A stretch of DNA of 64,000 nt from Phalacrocorax aristotelis (Eukaryota > Chordata > Aves > Suliformes > Phalacrocoracidae). The first letter of the stretch is position 1. The number at the start of each line of letters is the position of its first letter. The stretch spans positions 106,187,277 through 106,251,276 of the forward strand of contig NC_134278.1 in NCBI RefSeq assembly GCF_949628215.1, read 5' to 3'. Under the pieces are notes generated by a model that was not told where the DNA came from, made no database searches, and saw only the letters and a list, made by a program, of their open reading frames with translations. The translations under genes and the position numbers were made by a program. Below, piece by piece: positions 47,627 to 58,701 of this stretch.

Positions 47627-50600
47627 TTCCTTCAGCATTGGACGGGCAGCAGCATGTCAACAACCAAACCACAGGTTGTGTTACGTACCACTGGAGCCGT
47701 TCTCAGTGTCGCTGTTTTCTACCTGGTATGGCTGGGGGTGCCGAGACAAGAAAATTAAGAAATTAGTTTTCATGTAGAAAAGTTTTTCTGCTGCCTTCGT
47801 GCCTGAGAGTATCCTTGGTTTTATGTAAACCCACTCATCCAGCAGTCTCGCATGACTTTCTCGAAAGATCGCCTACGTGGTGGAGTTACTGCAGAGCTGT
47901 TACTTCAGAATAGCCGTTTCTGAGGAGGCCTGTGCAAAACCAGGCTTATTCTGAAACAAGAAAACCTTATTCTGGTTGATGTGAACACTCTGTCAAAACT
48001 CACTCATTTCTAAGAGTGGACTAGGTTAAATCAGACCAGGTGGAAGAATAGTCCTCCCCCCGAGAAGGATGAAGAACAGCCTTCAAATCCACACCCTCTT
48101 TTAACTGGGGTGAATTGTCAAGCATGGACAACTGTCCCCTTGCACAGAGATAAAAAACCAGAGTGTATAGATAAGAGTCTGGTACAAAGGCGCATCATAG
48201 GCCTCCCAAGCGCTCCTCTTTCTTCTAAGTATGTAACAAGTCTGTGAAGTTTAGTTTCTCCTGTTGGTTGCATCTCTTATGCAATGTACTTTGTTATCTT
48301 AGTTTTATTCTTACATTATTTTCCCCCTACAATTGTCAGCTTTCTCTTTATCTCTCCAGTCTTGCTTCTTAAAACAATTGCATGTGTACAAACACCTGAT
48401 TCCTTATAATGCAGCACTTCCAATTTTCACATAACCACCTTGCTGTCAACTACCTGCAGCAAATCAGTCTATTCAAGCAAATTAGGGCTTGCTGCATTTA
48501 TGTCAGTTACATTTTGTTTTCAAGAATCTAATGGATATCTTGATCTTGGAGTATAGACACCGTAACTTCCTCCATCAGTAAAATTAAAATGAAAATTAGC
48601 AGAACAAAAATAATGGTGACACTGAATAATTCAGTAATACACTCCGACAAGATCTGCTAAACTCCTGTCAACACAGCCTACTTTGCTGTTGCTCCAGCAT
48701 ACAGTGTAACTGGCTTTACAGTCCTAAAGACTATTATTAGCTTGGTTTTACACCTTTTGCAAGAACAGGAATAGAATGATAAACTGAGATTTTATCATAA
48801 TGATGTCAAAACTAGAAAGATGAAACCCCAGCCAAACAAGACTACACAGATATAGTGTCACACTTATAGGCAAGTCAGTGTAAGAGTGATTGGCTCTACT
48901 CAATCAGCTTAGTCTTTGCTGCTTGGATTTCTGTGTCCATCCCCTCTTCTGCCACTCACAAAAATACGATGTGAGAGCACGCTTACAAGCCAACCAGAGA
49001 GTTAGGTAATTCATGAGCCAAATAAAAAATCCAGGCATGGTACAGAAGTGAATGTTGAAGATACTGTACCTAACGATTCAGCTGTTCATCTATAAATAAG
49101 AGGAGAGAAGTAAATCATAAAGCTGAGTCCTTGAGGTGAAGGGAAGACAGAAAACGGCTTTGTGTTAATAGAAGTAGAGCTACTACTGTGGCACCTTAAT
49201 GTGAAGGAATGAAGTGCTTCTTTAGCTGAGTCAGGGAACCAAGGCAATTTTTTTTTCTTTGTAGTTAGCTTCCCCAAGGGATTTTTAAGTCAGTGCTGTT
49301 ACCAGAAGAAACGCTTGCCAAGGCTTGCTGACCATGCATCTGTACAGAACCTGGGAATGCCTCTTCAGTTTTGCCAAGCCAGGTCAGCTTGAATCACTGT
49401 CAAACTGCTATTAAACTAAACCGGTTGACTGCTCATAGCTGAGCCGTGAGAGGCATGACTTCCAACAAAGGAGTAGTAACGAATATTTGAAATAATACTA
49501 TCATAAACTGCTGTGGTCATTCCCAAATCCCATTTGTCAATTAGAGGGTAAACACTGAGGACAGAGACAAGACATCAGTAAGCAGTATCATCTGCATGGA
49601 AAAATCTGCAAGATGCATAAGGTGGGATTTGCATACATACATAGGATTTGGGAATAATATCTCAAAAGGCTTAGTTTGATTATAAAACATGGAGTACAGG
49701 GTTCTTATAAATCTTTTAGAAGGAAAGGTAATTCAGAGGTATACCTTACTGGCTCAAAACAAGAGCTCAGTTCTTTGAATACTTAGTTCAGCAAGAGTCT
49801 GAGGTGAAGATAGCACTGGTTATCTCAAACCACTTGACTAAGATTGTATCAGGAATTAGTCTATGCTTTTGCAATCATGATTTTATCATAAGGTCAAGGC
49901 AGCTGGACATAGAGGAATATAAGTTTCAGTTAATTCTCCTAGGCTCTGAACCAGGTTGACGTCAGCTTAAGTTGAACAAAATTATGCCTGGTGGTCCATA
50001 AAACAAAGTGTTCCACTAAACAAGTACTATTTGAAAGGAAAAAAATCCCACATCCCTGCACAATATTATTCATCCAAGTGGTAACCCATTACTGTAAATA
50101 ATCTGAAGGTAACCATTTACAAGATACAGGAGATAATGGTTTGGCTGCAGATCATTTCTGAAGGAGGAAAACGTTGTGAAAGAAGCAGAGGAACATGAAA
50201 TCCTATTGTTGAAATATCTGATGACTCTCATGTACTTCAGTAGGGACCACATCTTATTCTACAACCTGTTATTTACAAGCTGCATGGAAGAATCCTGCAT
50301 GAAAAACTGGCTGTAGCCGAGGCAGGTTGTATGCTACACAGTTGCTCTAACAACTAAAATTAAGACAGAGTTCAATCCCAAACCTACTTATTTTAGGTTA
50401 TTTTTCTACTACTTCCATCTACCTCAAAATTCAGAAGTAGGTTAAATTTAAACTAACCAATTTTTTATATTCCTGTTTTGCCCAAGATGTTAGATCTATT
50501 CATATAATCACTTTTTAAAAATCAATTTTTTTAAACAAGAACTATTAAAACATGCCTGAAGCACTACATTACCTTTCCCACTTTCCTAATGGCATATCCT

Positions 50601-51015
50601 CAAAGCTCATGGGATGATGGCCTATAATTCAGTAAACAGGAGAAAGTTGTTCTGGCCCCTATACGTATTCAAGTGCTCCTGCTGGAAGGTGCAACTTGAT
50701 GATGATTATTTTTCATTTATTTAAAAAAGCACACTACACATTTACTTCTGCTTTGTAGCTGTAAAAGACCTTTCACAAAAGCCATTTTCTTCCAAGTAAT
50801 TTATTTCCTTGCAAAGTACAATCCACAACACAAAATATAAACCAGCATTTTTTCCTCTAATCCCTTTGAGCTACCGTACTATTCAATGCTACTGTAAAGT
50901 AGGTGTGAAAATTTCAGATGGAAAACATAAGTTAGCTGGATCACACCTTCTTCAAATACCTCAATTCTTCTGCAGTAAAAAAAAATAGGGATTCAGAAGT
51001 TTGGTTTGGTGTTTG

Positions 51016-51040
51016 GTTTTTTTTTTTTCTTTTTTTTTTA
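51016..51040. repeat. T-rich homopolymer tract
   Basis: Runs of T interrupted by a single C, preceded by GGTTTGGTGTTTGG. It could be a degraded A-tail on the minus strand or simple sequence. Confidence 0.85.
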
Positions 51041-51949
51041 AGTTCATAGGACTATTATACCAGAGGACAGAATAAATGCTCCAACCTAAGATACACATCC
51101 TCTACTAGCTCCCCCCTGGGGAAAGCATGACTGAGGAGTTAGTATTATTAGCCAGCAGGACAGGGATCTCGTTTCAGTGACCTTGTAGTTTCAGCATCAG
51201 TGATGACTTACAATGGCAAAGCATTCAATATTAATATGTAAACTCTGTCAAGTGCTTTCTAAAATATTAAATGGCCCTCCCCCAATTTACAAGCTATTAC
51301 TTTACAGATACTGTATTGTAAAAGTGTTATGAGCATGTTATAAGCAGTTATTAATGCCTTTGCTACATGCTAAATCTGTAAGACATGACCGGCTGTTATG
51401 GGATGCCTATTTGAGACAGATCAAACTTAATTTCCTTACGCACCTTGACAGTATTTTGTTTCAGAGAAGTGACAAGCTGTTAGCCTCAACAGCTGTAGTT
51501 CTGATGGTTCAAAAGCCAGATAAGTCAGTAAATACAGAAGTTTTCAAACTGGGAGAAGTGAGGGGATGGCAAGAGGAGTACAGACATTACATACTTGATT
51601 ATGCTTTGTCTCCTCTTCTATTATAATCACCATCAGCTGGACACAGGGTGTTTAAAAGTCTTTTATATTCACTTAACACATGCATAACTTCCCATCTGGA
51701 AGCGGTTAGTCATTGTGGTACTAGAGGAATAACTGTAAAAATGCCATTCAGCACAAAGTAGTTTAGCCCCACCTCCAGTAAGTTTCGCTGCACACATTCC
51801 AACACTTGTTTTACAGGAGGGTGTAATAATTTACACATTATTCTTAAGTAGAGGAAGTTTCAATGGTAGATTAGTAACGTAAACTGACAAGCTATATGTG
51901 CCTGTCAACAATGCACAACAGAGCTGTTGCTGTCTTAATTGTGGCCATG

Positions 51950-52211
51950 TAAAAACTACTCAGTTTTTCTTTATTAAAAAAATCCATCATCTGAAGTCAG
52001 TAAGAGATCATGAGTATCTATAAGTATTGTGTCCATTTTCCAGATTCGGTTGTCTTTAAGTGTTAATGGCTTTAAAAACAGAATAAAACCCCAAGTTTAT
52101 GAATGTCTGAAAATAAACTGTGTAATCCTGGGGCATCGTTGCTGGCATTACTAAATCTGGTCTTGATACCACAGTGTCTACATCCATCCAATGTAACTGC
52201 TGCATGCCACT
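51950..52211 (-). other. DTL: Probable DTL 3' untranslated region
   Basis: Downstream of the DTL stop codon on the minus strand, the first AATAAA is at 51970-51975. About 50 bases further on is a GU-rich stretch that would suit cleavage-factor binding. This would give a 3' UTR of roughly 260 bases. Further AATAAA signals on the minus strand near 50809 and 50714 could extend it beyond 1.4 kb. The true end cannot be chosen by eye. Confidence 0.45.
51970..51975 (-). terminator. DTL: Candidate DTL polyadenylation signal
   Basis: AATAAA on the minus strand, about 240 bases after the stop codon. It is the nearest canonical hexamer to the coding end. Confidence 0.45.
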
Positions 52212-52280
52212 TCAGTCATTTTGTGGCTTTCTGTGGAAATATGTGCAGATCTTCCTCATGGAAACTGAAGTGGTTGCAGC
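52212..52280 (-). CDS. DTL: DTL last coding exon (PIP box)
   Basis: This 69-base exon encodes AATTSVSMRKICTYFHRKPQND and then TGA at 52212-52214. It begins after a long pyrimidine tract ending CCTAG, in phase 0, and follows exactly from the previous exon ending AAAACT|GTAAGT. MRKICTYF is the PCNA-interacting (PIP) box of CDT2, with Ile, Tyr and Phe at the hydrophobic positions and basic residues after it. In the family this motif ties the CRL4-CDT2 ligase to PCNA loaded on DNA. The human protein, as I recall it, has about 14 more residues after FHRK; here only PQND remains. Too short to be found as an ordinary open frame, it is recognised by the motif and the splice phase. Confidence 0.93.
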   Translation of the reverse strand, partial: AATTSVSMRKICTYFHRKPQND

Positions 52281-53801
52281 CTAGGAAAAAAAAAAAAGAA
52301 AACCAACAAGAAACGTTTCTAGGTTAACAGTTCATATGCTGCATGAGTCTTAAAGTCACCCTCCACTGTCGCTCTGGTTTGATAGCTTCCCAAATAAGAC
52401 AGTAAATGAAAGGTTCTTTACTATAATCTGTTTCTCTCACAGATAAGAGGCTTACTACCTACAGGAAACACTGTCTAAAACCTAGGGTTGTCTTACTGCC
52501 ATAGGAACACCACTCTGGCTGCAGTTCCAGCTTTCCTACATCAGATAAGAGGGCTGCAGATTTCCACGATGTAGCAGATCAGGAAATGCTGCTGGTATTC
52601 CAGGCACCTCCTCAGGCTTCGAGTCCAACACAGGAACATTCCAAAATCTGAACTAGAGCATACTGGGCAGAGAAGGTAATGGTTCTATAGTAATCTTTCT
52701 TCAGGGTGAATCTTTCTGTCTTGTGTTTAAACACGCCCAGCATAAATCACAAGTGGCTGTAGGTTTACTCTAACCAAGATTTCTTGGTACAACCACAATA
52801 TGAAGGGTTCAGCTGCTATGTGTATCTTGAGGAGTGGTGGCCTGTCCACCTCACATCTGATAGAAGTACTGGAAGAGGTGAAACCAGGTAAGACATGAGA
52901 TATTTTATCAAAATAAACCTTGATGATGGCAAAAACTTCTAGCAACAGATATTAAATTGAGAGTACAACTAAAATTTGATGAGTGAAAAATTTAACTAAC
53001 ATTTACTGAAATAAGACTCAGCCAAAGACACTGTAGGACTCAGAGTCCAGTTTCAGACATGAGTTGAGGTTGGTTTGTTTTAAAAAAATGTAATTATTGT
53101 TCCTCAGGTTGCATGTTAAACCCTCATGCCAACTTTTTTAGCTGCTTTATAAGCTTAACTTTCAGATCCTAGGATGAGCTCTGTGCCAGGCTTCTTGTAC
53201 ATCCAAAGTAGGATTATGTAGGCCAAGCCCTGTCCTCTGACTCTTTTGCAATTCCTTTATCTGCTGCTAGTTTTCAACTGAAGGAACTGAAGGTAATATT
53301 TAGCCCCACAGTTTTAACATGGGTAATAAATTTGTTTGCTACGTGGGCTAGAATAAAATTAACTCTTTCTTCAATGTTAAAGTGGCTTTCCCATAATATA
53401 AACAGTCAGATGTGACAGTGAACACATAAACAGAAGATCTGCCAGGAAAGGTGCTGTCATTATTGTGCTTCTCAGAGTAGAGCTCTATTTCAGATGATGG
53501 CTACATCCTCCAAACATCCAACCGGGGACTGGGAGGACCTCTGACCTCATGTGTGCCCTACGTCCCTTTAAAGTGAGGGACTCCAACGTCCTAAAAATTC
53601 TCTTCCTGCATGTTAGTGAGATGGATTAATAGATAACAGCATTAATGTATCTGGCTTATTAGGCCAGAAATCATCGCTTTTGTCCATTATCAAAGGGAAC
53701 AGATAATTCTTTGAATGCCTGAGCAGGAGAGAACAAGCAAGGGGAGAGTGGCAGCTAGGGATAACCTCCTTCATGACCATTGTCACTGACCATTGACTTA
53801 C
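52281..53801 (-). other. DTL: DTL last intron
   Basis: A 1,521-base intron with donor GTAAGT (53796-53801) and acceptor TTTTCCTAG. I see no exon, RNA gene or recognisable transposon in it. Confidence 0.85.
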
Positions 53802-54664
53802 AGTTTTCTGCGAAGTGCCAGCTGCCACAGCCTCTTGTCGTTTAGCACCAGGACTGCAAGATGATGGGGGGCTGTTTGACATGCTCTGGCTGTCAGCTCT
53901 GCCAGTCCGGAGTTTCTCTCCCAGAGCAGACAACCAATTTTTTCTTTCAGGTGAACTATTCTCTTTGTCTACTACCTCAGTGCCTTTCCCACATGGAGGT
54001 CTGAAAAGATGGGGGGGAGTTTGAACACCCGGTGGTTTAGCATGGCTTCCAGAAGAGTAAGGCTCTTTTGGGCTGTGGCTGGAGCCTACACAGTCATTAT
54101 CCAAGTCAGACAGGCTGAGAGAGCCTTCATCACAAGCTTTTTGGTCTGCAGCCAAATGACATAAATTCAGCTTGGATTTCTTAGCCACATGGTCCAGTTC
54201 AGTCACACAGCTACAGGCCTGCAGACACTTGTGCCTTGCATCATCCTCCTTGCTGCAGTCAAGCCTTCTCTTGGCACGCTTTTCAAACTGCGTGTGTGGG
54301 GCCTTAGGAGGGCAAGCAGCTTCCAGAATACCTTGAGTGACTTCTGCCAGGGCTTTTCTAGGAGAAGGAGTCTTTTTCCCCACTTCTGGAGGAGAAGAGC
54401 ATGGAGTCCTTGTAACCCAATGTTTAATGGACATTTTGGCGGAAGGGATCAGTTTGGGAGAAGCACATAGGCTGGCTCCACTCTGCTTGGCTGGGGCGCA
54501 GGCTGCGGCTGTCTGGGTTTTGAGAGTGCCTGTTGGAGTGTTTGTAGACAGGGGAAGGTCTCCAGAATAAATGGGAGCACAGGCAGCCGGCCGTGGCGAG
54601 GAAATGCATGGGCTGCCCACTGTGAAGGCCTTGGCAGGAGTACTCTGTGGGCTGGCTGGCGGTC
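53802..54664 (-). CDS. DTL: DTL large exon encoding the disordered tail
   Basis: This 863-base exon encodes most of the C-terminal tail of DTL/CDT2, the CRL4 receptor for CDT1, p21 and SET8. It starts after CCCCTATCAG in phase 2, completing a Gly codon begun in the preceding exon, and ends AAAACT|GTAAGT. Over its 287 residues I see QSTPAKA (6-12), a Ser/Pro-rich part with SGDLPLSTNTPT (33-44), the conserved block KMSIKHWVTRTPCSSPP (76-92), SPRKAL (100-105), a basic KRAKRRLD (128-135) that is a likely nuclear signal, ACSCVTELD (149-157), a KEN motif (233-235) and ENSSPERKNWL (234-244). In human CDT2 the Thr in TRTP is a reported CDK site controlling recognition by FBXO11; the TP is kept. Many SP/TP sites and low-complexity sequence fit a disordered, phosphorylated tail. 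Confidence 0.95.
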
Positions 54665-57600
54665 CTGATAGGGGAGAAATAAGTAGTCTGATGAGGAACA
54701 CAGAACAGCAGATTAAAGACAGCCCTTTTACAAACACCCCTTCCAACTAGGAAGTGAATTCAGCACTGACCCCACTTCTCAGGCATACCCTTTTGAATTA
54801 AGAGGTTGCATAAATCCCTCTAACTTCAGTTAAACTGGTACAAGTCCTACGTAAAATCCTGTACCATGTTGATATAATACAGTATGTTTGGGTAATGTCT
54901 GACATCTCTCCCTCTGTAACAAGCACTCTTATGTGAGCTACAGCCAAGGGACTGACAGACAAGACAAAATAGATCTTCAATCTTCCAAGTTTACCTAGCC
55001 TTGCTGGAAGCCTTGCAGTAGCTCGGTCCAGACTGCTCTGTACTGAGATGCTGCAAGGCTGGTCCCCACCTGCACTGCCATCTTTAACAGCTGCACGAAT
55101 GAGTTGAGGGTCAAAGGTACTGTAAGCAGGCCCCACAGCTAATTACAATACCAAGGAAGCTGTACACTATAATGCCCTACCATATGAATAATGCTCCTAG
55201 TCGTGTGTTAATACTTGCATATTTTAAAGATTGGGAAAAAAAAGAGTGGGAACAGGAAAAGACATATTTTCATTCTCTTGTCTTTTTGCTGGAGGATTTT
55301 CTGCAATGCTATATTAGTATGAAGACAGCAGTTATTTACCACACCCAGGGAAACGTGAGAAATTCTTCACCTCCTGAACAAGGACTTAAATTCCAAACAA
55401 AATAGAATCTGTCACTGTAGTTATTCCTTTAAAACAAATTATTCCCAAACAGATATTTCACAGTGGCTTTTGAGTTCATTACCCAAGATGTAAACCCCCA
55501 TGCTTTTAAAAAGGAGGTTCTGAATACCCAGCTTCTTAAAGCAGTAGTCACAGGTAGTGGCATAAGGACCTTACTAGTAACAGTGGGTATGATACATAGC
55601 AAAGATCTTGGTCTGCAGCAATATTAGAGGTTGGAGGGGTTTTTTTGTTTTGATTGGGGGTTTTGGGTTGGTTTTTTGTTTTTATTTATTTTTTATTTCT
55701 GGCACCCTCCAACAGAGAACACATTGGCGGGTTTGTTAGATACCTGCTTTCTTATTCATCTAACTTGTGGTGATACAATTAAATAGGTTAGCACCTCAGT
55801 TACTCTGTGTATTCCCACTGCTGAGCACAAGAGCTCTAAGCATTTTCTGCATACCGGGGGTTTAATCTGGATTCCTAATTCTCAGCATTAGCACTGTACT
55901 ATTAGCACTGTTCTAATGAAGTGCTTTATGTAGAAGTCTAGCGTGAATAACCTGCCATTTTCTTTAGGACACTGGGCTGCCTCACAAATAACATGTTGAG
56001 TGAGCACCTAGATGACTCTTTGATTATATACCATACTAAGCCTCTTTCGATCCTTCCTTTTACTGTGTTGTCTAGTATCCAAAATACAAGTACTGGTGCA
56101 TCAGAGCAAAATTAAATAGGATCCCATATAAATGGATCCCACTACAAATCACTCCAACACACAAAACAAAGTCAAAGGCTCCTTTCCTGGTAAAACATGC
56201 TACTTCGTAACAACTTGCTTCAATCTGGACTAAGAGAAAGTAACTGTCGAGACTGGTTTTCCTAACCTTTACTTTAATGAGCACTTACAGGACAATAGTA
56301 TCTCAGCTGGGAAATTAGTCACACTTAAAAATCTAAGGTCCTAGAGGTAGAAGTAGCAAGCTCAGCAGCTCTTTCTCTCTAATGACCATCTACAAGTTCA
56401 TACATCAGAAATATTGCATGACTAGCCCTGTATGAGCACCCTCAATCCCAAACCAATCTGAAAGTTATACTGTGGAGACACTGGATAAGGGAAAAAAGCT
56501 GTCCTGATAGTTGGATAGGTGTCATGTCAAGAAGCAATCCCAAACTTGAGAAATATCCCCAAACTTGAGATAAAGAATATTAAGATCAGGCTTTTTTTGT
56601 AAGACTGCATGCATTGTTCAGCTTCTACTCAGCCAGTTCCAAGCTGTTTCCATTTATGCTGCAACTACATGTAGTACAATACTGAAAATACCTGCAGTCA
56701 ACCTGCATAACACCAAAGTAGGTTATTTCAGGTGTTTCCTACTTTCTCTGCTAGAAAACTTCTAGAGTGATATCATCAATCTCCAGATTTAAGAGTCACA
56801 AATTGTCCATGCACAGGCCTGCTCCAGAAACTTGGTTACACAAAAATGTAGAGAAAGTGCTGCAACTTAGGGAAACCACAAAAATAATTTCCATAGAAAA
56901 GGAAACTGTGCTTGCTACACTTGACGATGTAGGTCAACAGTCAATACACAACCTCAGTCTCAGAATTTGTTCCACACAAATGGGTGGGGAACTACCTAGA
57001 TCTCATCCCAGCAGGTCTGAAATAGTACTTGTCTTGCCAGCTCTGAATCAGTCTCTGCAGATAACTCCTATAGTCTACCAGTGCGTGCTTTGTGTTTAAG
57101 AGCCAAGGTCAGCAGGAAGCCTGCTGTTGTGTTTGCAGTGTCTGTACTTCCTCTTCCATCCTGTGTTACTTTAATGCAGCAAGAGCAAGGAGAAATAAGT
57201 TATTTTTCTGGTATAATTGCCAAAGCTGACTTGTAAAGTTTTAGCATACAAGCTACTTTAGGTTTCAGGCTTCTGGACTAGAACTATTCTTACTTCTCTT
57301 TTGCTGAAACTAGTACACAGAATTATTTTTGAACCCTCTCTGAAGCAGAGTGTGTACACACACAAACCATTTATCAGCTACAGAGCAGACCTGGCACTCT
57401 CCCTGCTATTGTCCTGCAAACTTCCTGCAAGACTGTTACTCACTGGCAAAAGGTTAGAGGTAATGTTATCCCATTAGTGGGATTTGGAGACTTCAGCCTT
57501 TATTTGTGTTAGCCAAGGTGAAATTAATTTGGAGGGTGACTAGAAAAGATAGGTGGAACACAGGAAGTCACATCACCAGCTGCTGGGAAGCTATTGTATT

Positions 57601-58562
57601 CTTAGTTTCAGAGCTACTCTACAGAGAGGCTCATCTTATTTCACTGTTTTTGGGGGTGGGGGGTTATTCTCCTTTCACCTACTCTACTCTAGAAAAATGC
57701 AATTTTCAGACCATGTCAAATTAGTGTTATGATCCAGGGCTCCTTTCTTCTTGTCTAGGGTACTGTCCAGTGAGTAGCTTCTCCACAAAGCCCAGATCTG
57801 CTTGCTAGCTGTGAGAGTATGCTGCATAGCTTGTCTGATCACCTAGGCTTTGTAGAAAGCATTGCATTTATTAATTAGCCTTAAAATGTGAATAGATGAA
57901 CACTACCAATTAATTCTTGGACTTTATAACCACATCATGATTGTTCACATGCATTTTTTAAGTACTTTCACTATGTGGCATTTGTCAGTATAGATGGTCA
58001 CTACTATTGTATGAAGCTGAAGAAAGCGGTGTAATGTTGATAGCAGCAGCAAAGAGATATGTGCAGAATTCAACTTCTGGGCAGGAGGAAACAGTTCAGA
58101 GTTCCAAAGCTGTATATGTGCCATCAGCCCTTTACCAGGTAAACTAGCAAACTGGACAAAGCATCCGATCTTACGGCTCTCAGTTATTTTTCAATATAAA
58201 AAAAAAGTATGACTTGTTGCTACAGTGCATGCACTTATGACATCTCTTTTGGCTGTTCAATTATTGAACCCTGCTGATAGACACTGAAGATCTGGCTGCC
58301 CAACAAGCTGCTTTAATGAATATTTGCTTTGCAGTCTGGTGATAAATGCTTTGGTGTACTTGTAAGCTATTTCAGCCACCTTGTCTTGTTGGTGGCAGAA
58401 GTATTTACAAGTAGAAGTGTTTGTCTGGCTCTAAGAATTATTGACTAATATGAAAAAAATATAAGAACAATAAGACAAGCCAAAGGCTTTTGTTGGTACA
58501 GAGAAGAGCCAAAATTCAGAAGCCATGTTGCAGAGCAAGATATCTCAGCTCAGGGGCATTAC
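54665..58562 (-). other. DTL: DTL intron
   Basis: A 3,898-base intron between the end of the WD40 region and the large tail exon. It has donor GTAATG and acceptor CCCCTATCAG. A G/T-rich low-complexity tract at about 55638-55699 is its only notable feature. An exon-like block at 54995-55119 was considered and rejected. Confidence 0.8.
55638..55699. repeat. G/T-rich low-complexity tract
   Basis: Runs of T alternate with GGGGG, GGG and GG blocks, then (TTTA)-like sequence. On the transcribed DTL strand it reads as A/C-rich. Confidence 0.8.
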
Positions 58563-58701
58563 CTGCTCCACGTTGTTCTTCTGGTTTCTTCTGAGTGACC
58601 CAGCCCACCAAGCTGATTTTGCTGAATGCTGATTTCTCTTCCTCAGGATGATGTCGTAAGCGCCAAATCCTCACAGTGTTGTCATCAGAGCACGTGGCAA
58701 T
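58563..58701 (-). CDS. DTL: DTL exon: end of last WD40 blade and linker
   Basis: A 139-base exon in phase 0 after ATCCTGTAG, ending GGAGCAG|GTAATG with one base carried over. It encodes IATCSDDNTVRIWRLRHHPE, closely matching the end of the last WD40 repeat of DTL, where RIW takes the place of the usual WD. Next comes a charged linker with SLVGWVTQKKPEEQRGA, which corresponds to human STVGWASQKKKES. The WD40 propeller binds DDB1 and recognises the PCNA-bound degron. The carried-over G joins GA of the next exon to give Gly, so the frame continues without any extra exon. Confidence 0.95.

Larger units (their letters stand above)
29032..51949. other. Intergenic, no gene recognised
   Basis: This long stretch lies between the LTR and the DTL 3' end. 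It is mainly AT-rich, with GC-richer patches at about 40850-41720 and 47030-47720 where open frames overlap on both strands without family resemblance. There is a three-copy 13 bp tandem repeat and a few simple repeats. I found no convincing exon, tRNA or nameable transposon. Confidence 0.6.

Noticed and set aside
54995..55119. Minus-strand block bounded by CTTACAG and GCTAG|GTAAAC, resembling an extra DTL exon.
   Set aside because: The flanking DTL exons already join in frame without it. Including it puts a TAG in frame at its last codon and breaks the downstream phase, and the polypyrimidine tract is weak. At most it is a poison exon.
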